Source of the DNA: Bacteroidales bacterium
GTDB taxonomy: Bacteria > Bacteroidota > Bacteroidia > Bacteroidales > VadinHA17
Assembly (NCBI GenBank): GCA_012514255.1
Contig: JAAZAP010000306.1
Location: 1-21,008 of the forward strand
DNA length: 21,008 nt
Reading direction: 5' to 3'
The translations under genes and the position numbers were made by a program. Numbering within the stretch: position 1 is the first letter of the stretch; each line of letters opens with the position of its first letter. The notes beneath the pieces were generated by a model. The model worked only from the letters and a program-made list of their open reading frames with translations, had not been told where the DNA came from and searched no databases. Shown one piece after another: positions 7,108-14,623 of this stretch.

Positions 7108-8433
7108 TCATCTCCTTAACAGTTTGAGGATATCATTTCCATTGGCGAAGATAAGCAGGCCAAGTAGAATGATCATCCCTGTGATCTGGGCATACTCCAT
7201 GAATTTGTCGCTTGGTTTTCTGCCCGTTACAACCTCAAAGATCAGGAACATCACGTGTCCGCCGTCAAGAGCCGGGATGGGAAGAATATTCATCACGGCA
7301 AGGATGAGTGAAAGGAAAGCCGTCAGATTCCAGAACGATTGCCAGTTCCATTTGCCCGGGAAGATGCTGCCGATTGTTATGAATCCTCCCAACGACTCAT
7401 ACCCCTTTGTGTCTTTGGCAAAGATGAGCTTGAACTGTTTGAGGTAATCTCCGGTAGTCTTCCAGCCCTTTGAGATACCTGCCGGGATGGCATCGAAGAG
7501 ATTGTAGTGCCTTGTGCTGAGCTCAAGGATATTCCCCGTCTTCCGGTAAACGCCTAGTATTCCGGCCTCGGACAGCGCAACCACTATCTCCTTCTGCTCC
7601 TCTCCTCGCCTTACCGATACCGTCACCGGTTGAGTTCTGTGCGCTGCAAGGTAACCCTGAAACTCGTCATACCAGATGAAAGGATTACCATCGAGTGCGA
7701 TAATCTCATCACCAGCGCTGAGGCCTGCTGCGGCGGCAGGCGATTCACCGGCCACCTCAGAGATGACAAACGGACCGAAAGGTATTCTTGCATCGATGAT
7801 ATTAGGATTCTTAAGCAGTATGGGGATATATTCACGCTTAACCGGGATATCCACAATCTCGCCGTTACGGTCAACGGTTATCACCTCTCTTTCATTCAGC
7901 AGGATATCGGGTATGATAGCATAGAAATTCTCAATCTCCTCACCATCCAGGGCAAGTATCTTGTCGCCGTTGCGCAGCCCCATTGCATAGCCGGTGGAGT
8001 CAGTGAGGATCCCGTACTTCACGTTTGCGGTGGCAAGATAGGTTTCACCCCAAACGCTCAGCACCGCCACATAGATCAGCAAAGCGAAGATGAAGTTGAA
8101 GAAGACTCCTCCGAGCATGATCATAAGTCTCTGCCAGGCCTTCTTGGCCCTGAACTCATGTGGTTGGGGAGGCTGTTTCATCTGCTCACGGTCCATAGAC
8201 TCGTCTATCATCCCTGAGATTTTTACATATCCTCCCAGCGGTATCATGCCAATACCATATTCTGTCTCGCCCCACTTCTTTTTGAAGATGGCAAATGGCC
8301 AGTCAAAAAAGAGGTAGAACTTTTCAACCCTGGTCTTGAAGAGACGCGCAAAGAGAAAGTGTCCGAATTCATGGACAATAACCAGTATGGACAATGACAG
8401 CAGCAGCTGCAATATTTTTATAAGGACAGTCAT
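7108..8433 (-). CDS. rseP: RseP-type site-2 protease (intramembrane zinc metalloprotease)
   Basis: Site-2 proteases cut transmembrane segments of regulatory or signal-peptide substrates within the inner membrane; RseP cleaves anti-sigma factors. The 441 residues begin with a membrane helix ending in the zinc motif HEFGH (H21, E22, H25). PLGGYVKISGM follows near 66-76, then a second hydrophobic segment (FFNFIFALLIYVAV, about 110-125). Two PDZ-like domains come next: one around TDSTGYAMGLRNGDKILALDGEEI, the other around GESPAAAAGLSAGDEIIALDGNPF. The second active-site motif, LDGGH (389-393, metal Asp390), follows NILPIPA, and there is a final helix. All catalytic residues are present. The ATG overlaps the dxr stop codon by 4 bp. 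Two PDZ domains match RseP better than shorter homologues; the actual substrate here is unknown. Confidence 0.95.
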   Translation of the reverse strand: MTVLIKILQLLLSLSILVIVHEFGHFLFARLFKTRVEKFYLFFDWPFAIFKKKWGETEYGIGMIPLGGYVKISGMIDESMDREQMKQPPQPHEFRAKKAWQRLMIMLGGVFFNFIFALLIYVAVLSVWGETYLATANVKYGILTDSTGYAMGLRNGDKILALDGEEIENFYAIIPDILLNEREVITVDRNGEIVDIPVKREYIPILLKNPNIIDARIPFGPFVISEVAGESPAAAAGLSAGDEIIALDGNPFIWYDEFQGYLAAHRTQPVTVSVRRGEEQKEIVVALSEAGILGVYRKTGNILELSTRHYNLFDAIPAGISKGWKTTGDYLKQFKLIFAKDTKGYESLGGFITIGSIFPGKWNWQSFWNLTAFLSLILAVMNILPIPALDGGHVMFLIFEVVTGRKPSDKFMEYAQITGMIILLGLLIFANGNDILKLLRR

Positions 8434-9596
8434 TTCTTCTTTAGTTTGCTTATGTACTCATTCGCCAGTGCCCTGCTTCGGTCATCAGTCCCGGCATAAA
8501 CCTCCATTGATGCTTCGCTGTTGAAAAGTGTCCTATCTAGTACCTGTTCAACCGTACCGGCAATATCATTGAAGCCAATCTCCTCTCTGAGGAAAGCTGC
8601 CACTGCCACCTCGTTGGCAGCGTTGAGGGCGCAGGGCATATTGCCTCCGCTCTGAAGGGCCCTGCGAGCCAGGGGCAGGCAGCGGAACCGGACGCTATCG
8701 GGCTCTTCGAAGGTGAGGGAGCCAATGTCAGCCAGTGACGGGCGCGGCAGTTCCGTCACCAGCCTGTCAGGCCATGTAAGGGCATATATGATGGGGAGGC
8801 GCATGTCCGGCACTCCAAGCTGAGCCTTGACCGAACCGTCAGTGAACTGCACCAGCGAGTGGATGATCGACTGTGGATGGACCAGCACGTCAATCTTCTC
8901 TCCAGGTATGCTGAAGAGCCAGTGTGCCTCAATCACTTCCAGTCCCTTGTTCATCAGGGTGGCTGAGTCAATGGTGATCTTGCTGCCCATAGTCCAGTTG
9001 GGATGACGCAGTGCCTCCAGGGGTGTTACCTTTGCCAGCCGCACTGCCGGTGTATCCCTGAAGGGTCCGCCAGACGCGGTTAGTATCAACCTTTCCACGG
9101 AGCTCTCCGGCTCGCCGTTGATGCACTGCATGATGGCTGAGTGCTCCGAGTCTACAGGCAGCAGGCGGCTGCCTGAGGCTTTCGCCATGCGCGTTATCAT
9201 CTCACCGGCAACAACCAGTGTCTCTTTGTTGGCCAGGGCAACCTCCCTGCCTGATGCTACGGCAGCTGATGTGGAACGCAGTCCGGCAAAGCCTACCATG
9301 GCTGCAACAACGGTGTCAACGGTGTCAGACGCTGCCATCTCCTCCACGGCATTCTGTCCGGCCATAACCTCAATGCCAAGCCCTGCAAGTCCGTCCCTTA
9401 CTGTCGTATAGTAGGATTCATTGCCTATAACTACCTTCTCCGGCTGAAAGAGCCTCGCCTGCTCCATGAGAAGCTCTGCGTTGCTTCCGGCTGTAAGAAC
9501 AGAGACGGTGAACAGATTAGGGTAACATGCAACGATGCCGAGTGTCTGAGTGCCAATAGATCCTGTGGATCCGATAATTGCCAGCCGTTTATGCAT
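8430..9596 (-). CDS. dxr: 1-deoxy-D-xylulose 5-phosphate reductoisomerase
   Basis: Dxr (IspC) rearranges and reduces DXP to MEP with NADPH and a divalent metal, the committed step of the non-mevalonate isoprenoid pathway. Its 388 residues are standard. The NADPH-binding loop GSTGSIGTQTL is at 9-19, LANKETLV at 121-128, the metal site VDSEHSA gives D149 and E151, SATLMNKGLEVIEAHWLF at 211-228 supplies the third metal ligand E220, and VHPQSIIHSLVQFTDGS spans 239-255. LNAANEVAVAAFL, near 324-336, belongs to the C-terminal domain. All active-site residues that I can check are intact. It lies 14 bp after the M23 peptidase gene and shares the ATGA overlap with rseP. PdxA in the left block also draws on DXP for vitamin B6. 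Confidence 0.97.
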   Translation of the reverse strand: MHKRLAIIGSTGSIGTQTLGIVACYPNLFTVSVLTAGSNAELLMEQARLFQPEKVVIGNESYYTTVRDGLAGLGIEVMAGQNAVEEMAASDTVDTVVAAMVGFAGLRSTSAAVASGREVALANKETLVVAGEMITRMAKASGSRLLPVDSEHSAIMQCINGEPESSVERLILTASGGPFRDTPAVRLAKVTPLEALRHPNWTMGSKITIDSATLMNKGLEVIEAHWLFSIPGEKIDVLVHPQSIIHSLVQFTDGSVKAQLGVPDMRLPIIYALTWPDRLVTELPRPSLADIGSLTFEEPDSVRFRCLPLARRALQSGGNMPCALNAANEVAVAAFLREEIGFNDIAGTVEQVLDRTLFNSEASMEVYAGTDDRSRALANEYISKLKKK

Positions 9597-9610
9597 CAGC
9601 CATCCTCCCG

Positions 9611-10486
9611 TCAGAAGTATATGTATTGTGCCGGGTCAAGGGGTACTCCGTTATGCCACAACTCAAAATGGAGGTGAGGACCGGAGGTGTACAGCTCACC
9701 GGAATCGCCTACAATGGAGATGGCCTCCCCGGCCCATACCCTGTCACCCATCTCCTTCAAAAGTCTTGCGTTGTGCTTGTATACAGACAGCAGGTTATTG
9801 GCATGCTGTATTGCTATCACAAAACCGGTCTCCATGGTCCATCCGGTCATTATCACGGTACCCTCCAGGGTAGATGAGACAACAGCCTTGGGCTGGGTAA
9901 CAATATCAGTTGCATAATGGCGCGTGCGGGTATCAAAATTGCTTGAGATGATTCCTTTGACCGGCGGGAAAAAGTGAATATTGGCAAGGCTGGTGCCCTG
10001 CTCTGTTACTGTGCCTGCCATAGTGGAGGCCGCTGACAGGCTGTACTTCTCCTCCTCCTCCACCCTGGCCCTGAACAGGGAATCCTCTGCCGACCTCCTG
10101 AAGACAATGTTATCGTAGTCACGTGTGCTGTCACGCATGGCTACCGAGTTGATGGGCTGCTTGCCTGAGATGACGTCATTAAGGTCACGGAAATACTTAT
10201 CCCTGATCTCAAGCTCATACTCAAGGGAGTCAAGCATTATGGCATTCATCAATATGTTACGGCGCATCTCCACGTCAGGGTAACCAGGGATAAATTCCCT
10301 CAGGTTGGTGAAGGCTATCAACGAGGTGTTAAGGGCAAGGATAAGCACCACCAGCAATGCCGCTGCCAGCAGGGCGTTGGCTCTGGTAAGGCGTATGCGC
10401 CACAGCTCCTCAAAGGTGGTATCATTGAAAACAGCGAACCGGAACCTGTCGTTCCACTTTTCCTTGCGTTTTTCTTTTTTTGCCAT
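9611..10486 (-). CDS. Membrane-anchored M23 (LytM-type) peptidase
   Basis: M23 proteins cleave peptide cross-links in peptidoglycan or act as regulatory LytM factors. The start chosen is ATG 10486 (291 residues, MAKKEKRKEKWNDRFRF), because an ATG 33 bp upstream would include the TATCTTTG promoter box. A basic cytoplasmic stretch precedes one membrane helix (about 37-59, ALLAAALLVVLILALNTSLI). A charged linker with coiled-coil character spans about 65-150. The C-terminal M23 domain carries HYATD (H190, D194), YKHN (H238) and GPHLHFELW (H271, H273). All zinc and catalytic positions are therefore retained and the enzyme should be active. Type II topology puts the domain in the periplasm. It is the first gene of the M23-dxr-rseP run. 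A role in envelope remodelling is inferred from the family. Confidence 0.92.
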   Translation of the reverse strand: MAKKEKRKEKWNDRFRFAVFNDTTFEELWRIRLTRANALLAAALLVVLILALNTSLIAFTNLREFIPGYPDVEMRRNILMNAIMLDSLEYELEIRDKYFRDLNDVISGKQPINSVAMRDSTRDYDNIVFRRSAEDSLFRARVEEEEKYSLSAASTMAGTVTEQGTSLANIHFFPPVKGIISSNFDTRTRHYATDIVTQPKAVVSSTLEGTVIMTGWTMETGFVIAIQHANNLLSVYKHNARLLKEMGDRVWAGEAISIVGDSGELYTSGPHLHFELWHNGVPLDPAQYIYF

Positions 10487-10507
10487 CTGATTATCTGACC
10501 GAAGGCA

Positions 10508-10515
10508 CAAAGATA
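10508..10515 (-). promoter_or_regulatory. TAnnTTTG (-7) box for the M23-dxr-rseP run
   Basis: TATCTTTG on the minus strand is a perfect match to the -7 consensus and ends 22 bases before ATG 10486, the same spacing as at tatA. The expected -33 TTTG is not clear. Its position also supports the downstream start of the M23 gene. Confidence 0.55.
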
Positions 10516-10544
10516 ACAATGATGTTGGAAACTGCCATTTGAAA

Positions 10545-10645
10545 AGTCAGCACTCAGCAATCGGCAGTCTGCAGGACCAGTTGGCAGGACCAGTCAGCAG
10601 TACCTTTATTTTTACTGCCGACTGCCGACTGCCAAATGCCAAATG
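10545..10645. repeat. Degenerate, partly inverted copy of the AGTCRGC repeat
   Basis: The left part (10545-10602) contains AGTCAGC- and ATCGGCAGTC-like heptamers in the same orientation as the array at 5456-5602, interrupted by two GGACCAG copies. The right part (10614-10645) carries ACTGCCG units in the opposite orientation, then CAAATGC twice. The two orientations make a 12-bp stem, CAGTCAGCAGTA (10591-10602) against TACTGCCGACTG (10613-10624), with one G-U/T-G pair and a 10-base loop. It fills the 161 bp between the M23 promoter and the GGT stop codon. No T-run follows directly, so a terminator role is doubtful. Confidence 0.75.
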
Positions 10646-10647
10646 AT

Positions 10648-12513
10648 CTACCATCCTATCCCGTAATCCTCTCCGTAATTGCTTGATCCTCCCCAGAAGG
10701 TTCCGTGTTCACGGTCAAAAGCTATTGCATTGACCGGTCCTGAGGTTCTCTCCTGAAATGAGAGCCTGTAACCCATGCTGCTCAGTTCTTTCCTGATCCA
10801 GGGTGGCATGCTGTTGTTGAGCACCAGTCTGCCCGGCGCCTTCTCATGATCACCGAAGCTGGAGTACATCTGCAATGTCTTGAATGAGGGTGCTTCGCAG
10901 GCTTCCTGTACTGTCATGCCGAACTCAACAAAATTGAGGAAGAACTGCAGCAACAGCTGGTCCTGTTCATCCCCTCCCTGTTTGGCAAAGGCGAGGAAAG
11001 GCTTTCCATCCTTCATTGCCAGTGTGGGAGTGAGTGTCACACGTGGTCTCTTGCCAGGCTCCACCACGTTAAAGGGATTTTCCTTTTCATCAAGCACGAA
11101 GCTCTGCATGCGCTGGCTCATGCCTATGCCTGTGTCACCGGCGATGCATGCCGGCACCCACCCTCCGCTGGGGGTTACGGAGACAACCCATCCCTCCTCG
11201 TCAGCCGCCTCAATGGATGTTGTTCCTGATGTAAAAGTGTCCATGAACCTCTCAAATTGTTCGGGGTCATCGGACGGGAGGATGGTCCCTGCACCTGCCT
11301 GCCATGCATCGAGCAGGGTGGCAAACGGATTGACTTTCCCCTCGAAGGGATACGGATCTCCAGGTCTGACAGCCGGGTCGTTATTTTCAGCATTGATAAG
11401 TTTACTGCGCTCACGTGCATACTCCTTCGAGAGAAGCCCCTGCATCGGCTCTTCAGGCGGAAAGGCCGGATCACCATAGTAGAAATCGCGGTCAGCAAAT
11501 GCAAGGTTCATTGCCTGGTAGAGTGTATGGATATACCTTGTTGAGTTGTACCCCATCTCCTTAAGGTTGAAGTTCTCCAGGATATTAAGCGTCTGCAACA
11601 TCACCGGACCCTGGGTCCACTGCTGGAGCTTGTACACTTCAATGCCGCGGTATTCTGTCATCAACGGTTCCTCAATCTTCACTTCCCAGTTTGCCATATC
11701 CTCCGTGGTTATCAGTCCTCCCTGCTCCTGGCATCCACGTGCGAACTCGGTGGCTATGTCGCCCCTGTAGAACCGGTCATAGGCAGCATAGATGGCCTCC
11801 TTGCGCGACTTGCGTTTTTTCAGGGCCTGCTGCTCGGTCTCAACCAGCTTTGTGAGTGTTGCCAGTAGATCGGTCTGGACGAATATCTCCCCGGCAGCAG
11901 GAGCTTCCCGCTCTTCGCCCGGATGGGGAAGGAAGACCTTTGCCGAGTAAGGCCACTGCTTTATCCATCTCTTGTTCCTTTCTATAGAGTTTGCTGTCTG
12001 TGCTTCTATGGGGTAACCGGCAGCCATCTCCATTGCCGGGGCCAACACCTCCCTGAGGCTCATGGTGCCGTACTCGGCAAGCATGACCATCAATCCTCCG
12101 GGAGTGCCGGGAGTGACTGCTGCCAGTGGCCCGTATTGGGGCGGGTACCTGTATCCCTTCGACTTAAATAATTCTGCCGTGGCGCCCGTGGGGGCCACTC
12201 CCAGCGCATTGATTGCCAAGACCTTGCCTGTGTGTGGATTATATATCAGGGCCTGGGTCTCACCGCCCCAGCTAAGAACATCCCACATGGTGCAGGTGGC
12301 AGCAAGCATGGCACAGGTGGCATCAACGGCATTACCACCCCGGTCAAAGATCATGGCCCCTGCTGTGGCAGCAAGCGGCTTGCCCGTGATGGCCATCCAG
12401 TGCTTACCATGCAACGGGGGCTTCTGGGTGGTTACGGGAAATGTGTTGAACGACTGAGATTGTAACATGATAAAAACGCTTAACAGACAAACAGATAAAA
12501 TGGTCCTTTTCAT
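10648..12513 (-). CDS. Secreted gamma-glutamyltransferase-family Ntn hydrolase, divergent
   Basis: This belongs to the GGT family, Ntn hydrolases that self-cleave to expose a catalytic threonine. The 621 residues begin with a signal peptide (about 1-20, MKRTILSVCLLSVFIMLQSQ), so export is expected. Family blocks are DRGGNAVDATCAMLAA at 57-72, GPLAAVTPGTPGGLMVM at 128-144, MQGLLSKEYARER at 357-369, and GTTSIEAADEEGWVVSVT at 430-447, where Thr431 is the likely nucleophile. Several residues that fix the gamma-glutamyl group in E. coli GGT look replaced. The DFRE block holding its Arg114 aligns with INALG here, and the LSSMSPT block aligns with RVTLTPT (491-497). It may therefore be an acylase or peptidase-like relative rather than a true glutathione hydrolase. 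It has no close operon partner. The alignment was done by eye. Confidence 0.9.
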   Translation of the reverse strand: MKRTILSVCLLSVFIMLQSQSFNTFPVTTQKPPLHGKHWMAITGKPLAATAGAMIFDRGGNAVDATCAMLAATCTMWDVLSWGGETQALIYNPHTGKVLAINALGVAPTGATAELFKSKGYRYPPQYGPLAAVTPGTPGGLMVMLAEYGTMSLREVLAPAMEMAAGYPIEAQTANSIERNKRWIKQWPYSAKVFLPHPGEEREAPAAGEIFVQTDLLATLTKLVETEQQALKKRKSRKEAIYAAYDRFYRGDIATEFARGCQEQGGLITTEDMANWEVKIEEPLMTEYRGIEVYKLQQWTQGPVMLQTLNILENFNLKEMGYNSTRYIHTLYQAMNLAFADRDFYYGDPAFPPEEPMQGLLSKEYARERSKLINAENNDPAVRPGDPYPFEGKVNPFATLLDAWQAGAGTILPSDDPEQFERFMDTFTSGTTSIEAADEEGWVVSVTPSGGWVPACIAGDTGIGMSQRMQSFVLDEKENPFNVVEPGKRPRVTLTPTLAMKDGKPFLAFAKQGGDEQDQLLLQFFLNFVEFGMTVQEACEAPSFKTLQMYSSFGDHEKAPGRLVLNNSMPPWIRKELSSMGYRLSFQERTSGPVNAIAFDREHGTFWGGSSNYGEDYGIGW

Positions 12514-12536
12514 AACTGTACGGTTTAAAATGATTA

Positions 12537-12551
12537 CAGGATCTTATCCTG
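12537..12551. promoter_or_regulatory. Short perfect inverted repeat upstream of the GGT gene
   Basis: CAGGAT-CTT-ATCCTG forms a perfect 6-bp stem with a 3-base loop, 23 bp before the GGT-family ATG. It could be an operator or a leader hairpin. No convincing TAnnTTTG box was found in the 118-bp gap. Low information content. Confidence 0.25.
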
Positions 12552-12631
12552 CTTTCAACCGCAATTTCGGAAATAATTGAACTGAACCAACAACAAAATG
12601 TGCAAATAGTGGCTGGCGGATCAGGGAAATG

Positions 12632-13300
12632 CTACTCGTGACTGAAAATCACCGGATTCATGAAAATCATAAAAAAAATCACCGAGAAGGCAAGCTCATT
12701 CAACTCACTGCCCTTTGCCATACTGATGACTGCTATCATTACAGTTGAGACTCCCATAATGATTATATGACGCAGTGAAGGCAGCGGCAGTCCGAATTTT
12801 GTGACCAGGTTGCGGATAAATCCCTCTTTCCTGACAAGCAGCGGAATAACAATAAAATAAAAGAGCAATGCAATAATCACCAGCCTCGAGAAGATGATAA
12901 TATTGAGGTTCTTTCCTGCAACAACCAGGTTATGTATATTGATCTCCTCCTGTTTGTTGTGTTTCAGGAAGAACTCACCGCTGTCGATGTTTAAAATGCG
13001 CTGGCCCCAGCTGATCTCATCGCCGGCGGCAAAAAAGAAGAGGAAAGCGAGGACCGACCAGGTCAGTATGGGCAGATGTCTCTTGCCCCGGCAACATGTG
13101 ACGGCCCTACAGAGGGCAACCAGGCTGCCTGCAAAAAGAAAAAATGCAGTGGCATACTCCACGGGACCGTCCTCACGGACGTAATGCCTGAATGCTTCAG
13201 GTCCTTCGAGATATCTGACGCCTATGCCGTAAAGCACAGCAATAAAAAGCGCTGATGACAACGCAATCTCAATAACGGATAATACTTTCCCCCTGTCCAT
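12632..13300 (-). CDS. Multipass membrane protein of unknown function
   Basis: A 222-residue integral membrane protein. The frame stays open to 13738, but the upstream part lies antisense to the methyltransferase gene and reads as low-quality sequence. ATG 13300 (MDRGKVLSVIEIALSSALF) is preferred because a TATATTTG box lies 38 bases upstream. ATG 13447 is the alternative. About six hydrophobic segments occur, near 6-28, 48-69, 76-93, 129-155, 174-193 and 199-218. The hydrophilic loop after the third holds GDEISWGQRIL, then SGEFFLKHNKQEEINIHNLV, a conserved-looking motif (acidic pair, Trp-Gly-Gln-Arg, Asn-x-His-Asn) that I have the impression recurs in uncharacterised bacterial membrane proteins. 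I cannot name the family. It stands alone, divergent from the methyltransferase. Confidence 0.8.
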   Translation of the reverse strand: MDRGKVLSVIEIALSSALFIAVLYGIGVRYLEGPEAFRHYVREDGPVEYATAFFLFAGSLVALCRAVTCCRGKRHLPILTWSVLAFLFFFAAGDEISWGQRILNIDSGEFFLKHNKQEEINIHNLVVAGKNLNIIIFSRLVIIALLFYFIVIPLLVRKEGFIRNLVTKFGLPLPSLRHIIIMGVSTVMIAVISMAKGSELNELAFSVIFFMIFMNPVIFSHE

Positions 13301-13338
13301 AAGTCTGAAAAAAAAACTCCACTTTGTACTGCAATACG

Positions 13339-13346
13339 CAAATATA
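13339..13346 (-). promoter_or_regulatory. TAnnTTTG (-7) box upstream of the membrane protein gene
   Basis: TATATTTG on the minus strand, a full consensus match, ends 38 bases before ATG 13300. It lies in an AT-rich divergent region, and the -33 element is not clear. It argues against the longer reading frame starting at 13447, which would lie upstream of this promoter. Confidence 0.45.
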
Positions 13347-13454
13347 ATCAATATTTGCACGCTGTAAGAGCCCGTAATTATCAGCTGTTCCTGCCGGCCC
13401 GGGAGTGGTTCTAATGGATGATTGTTAAACAAAGTGACTCTTTTCATGTTAAGA

Positions 13455-13462
13455 TAACTTTG
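13455..13462 (+). promoter_or_regulatory. TAnnTTTG (-7) box upstream of the methyltransferase gene
   Basis: TAACTTTG is a full consensus match. It lies 10 bases before ATG 13473 and 19 before ATG 13482. The spacing seen at other genes here (19-22 bases) favours the second ATG as the start. No clear -33 TTTG. Confidence 0.45.
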
Positions 13463-13481
13463 AAGATGAAAAATGTTGCAC

Positions 13482-14099
13482 ATGAATGAATTTGATATAA
13501 AGGCGAAGGAATGGGATTCCAGTTCAATGCACCGTGAACGTGCAAAGGTGGTGGCAGATGAGATTATCAGGCGGTTACCTCTAACAAAGGATATTAAAGC
13601 GCTGGAATATGGCGCCGGAACGGGATTGCTGAGCTTCAACCTCAGGGAAAACCTGGGCGAAATCACCATGATCGACAGCTCGGAGGGAATGGTGAATGTG
13701 CTGAACGACAAGATCAGGCATTCAGGATCAGACAACATGAAAGCAGCAATGGTAAACCTCGAAAATGAAGATTACACTGTTGAGAGGTTCGATCTGATAT
13801 ATACGCTGATGGTTTTGCATCATGTCAATAATATTGACCGTGTGCTTGACCGGTTCAGCAACATGCTTGTGCCGGGCGGATACCTTGCCATTGCCGATCT
13901 TCATAGTGAGGACGGTTCATTCCACGGGGAAGGTTTTTCAGGTCACAGGGGATTTGATACCGGCAGGTTGGCAGCCAGATTACTGAAGTATGGATTCACG
14001 GATGTTGATCACTCCGACGTGTACCTTATTGACAAGATAACGGCCGATAGCACCAGGAAACAGTTTCAGGTCTTCCTGATGACTGCTGTCAGGAAATAA
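13482..14099 (+). CDS. Class I SAM-dependent methyltransferase
   Basis: A soluble protein of 205 residues from ATG 13482 (MNEFDIKAKEWDSSSMHRER), or 208 from ATG 13473. The later start is preferred because the earlier one is only 10 bases from the TAACTTTG box. Numbered from the earlier start, the Rossmann motif I is LEYGAGTGLLS (44-54), an acidic residue at the end of strand 2 is TMIDSS (D68), the strand-4 region is FDLIYTLMVLHHVNN (106-120), and LVPGGYLAIADLH is the usual post-motif segment. This is the Methyltransf_11/25-type core, and the N-terminal DIKAKEWD resembles small-molecule methyltransferases. The substrate cannot be told. It is followed by OsmC-family and flavin-reductase-like genes in the same direction, with 47- and 66-bp gaps. 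Confidence 0.92.
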   Translation: MNEFDIKAKEWDSSSMHRERAKVVADEIIRRLPLTKDIKALEYGAGTGLLSFNLRENLGEITMIDSSEGMVNVLNDKIRHSGSDNMKAAMVNLENEDYTVERFDLIYTLMVLHHVNNIDRVLDRFSNMLVPGGYLAIADLHSEDGSFHGEGFSGHRGFDTGRLAARLLKYGFTDVDHSDVYLIDKITADSTRKQFQVFLMTAVRK

Positions 14100-14146
14100 T
14101 ACTACATGAAAATAATTCTCGAAATAAATCAAATAATAGAATACAA

Positions 14147-14557
14147 ATGGCCAGCATGGAAGTAACCCTTGACGGCGGCAAGGTAATAACCGCCCATATT
14201 AACGGAAAAAGTATCAAAACGGACCAATCAGTAAAACATGGTGGCGGTGGTATCGCGCCCGAGCCTTTTGAGCTCTTCCTTGCATCAATAGGAACATGCG
14301 CTGGTATATATGTCAAATCATTTTGTGACCAGCGGAACATACCGGTTGAAGGCATCAAAATCATCCAGTCAATGGAATTTGATACTGAAAAGAGGGTCCC
14401 CTCACTCTTTAAACTGGACATACAGCTCCCGGCAGATTTTCCCGAAAAATACCGCGCAGCGGTGGTAAATGCCGCCGAACTGTGCCTGGTCAAGAAGACT
14501 ATTAACAATGGCCCTGAATTCCAGGTATTTACTTCAGTTATAAATTCCAATGACTAA
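14147..14557 (+). CDS. OsmC-family protein
   Basis: OsmC/Ohr-family proteins are small homodimers, many of which reduce organic hydroperoxides through a cysteine pair. The 136 residues have the core GGGGIAPEPFELFLASIGTC at 32-51, with Cys51 after the helix start, and the second cysteine in NAAELCLVKKTI (Cys113). Both positions fit the peroxidatic/resolving pair, although Cys60 is also present. The segment PEPFELFLASIGTCAGIYVK is typical of the YhfA/OsmC-like branch rather than classical Ohr. The start is ATG 14147; ATG 14156 (MEVTLDGGKV) is equally possible. It lies 47 bp after the methyltransferase and may be co-transcribed with it. The substrate is not predictable. Confidence 0.92.
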   Translation: MASMEVTLDGGKVITAHINGKSIKTDQSVKHGGGGIAPEPFELFLASIGTCAGIYVKSFCDQRNIPVEGIKIIQSMEFDTEKRVPSLFKLDIQLPADFPEKYRAAVVNAAELCLVKKTINNGPEFQVFTSVINSND

Positions 14558-14596
14558 GTCAGTAAAATATCTGTTTTTTCATGCAGGCGTTAATTG

Positions 14597-14604
14597 TAAC
14601 TTTA
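14597..14604 (+). promoter_or_regulatory. Weak -7 box (TAACTTTA) before the flavin-reductase-like gene
   Basis: TAACTTTA matches TAnnTTTG at 7 of 8 positions and ends 19 bases before ATG 14624, the same spacing as at better boxes in this window. A T-rich stretch lies about 20-25 bases upstream. Candidate only. Confidence 0.3.
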
Positions 14605-14623
14605 CGCAGATGATTGACAAAAA

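Noticed and set aside
7630..8217. 195-residue plus-strand frame inside rseP
   Set aside because: Antisense to the second half of a complete site-2 protease gene; no protein-like motifs.
10880..11479. 199-residue plus-strand frame inside the GGT gene
   Set aside because: Antisense shadow of a clearly recognised gene; the translation is low-complexity and matches no family.
13301..13738. 146-residue N-terminal extension of the membrane protein frame
   Set aside because: It runs antisense through the methyltransferase gene and its divergent promoter region, and a consensus -7 box lies just upstream of the internal ATG 13300.
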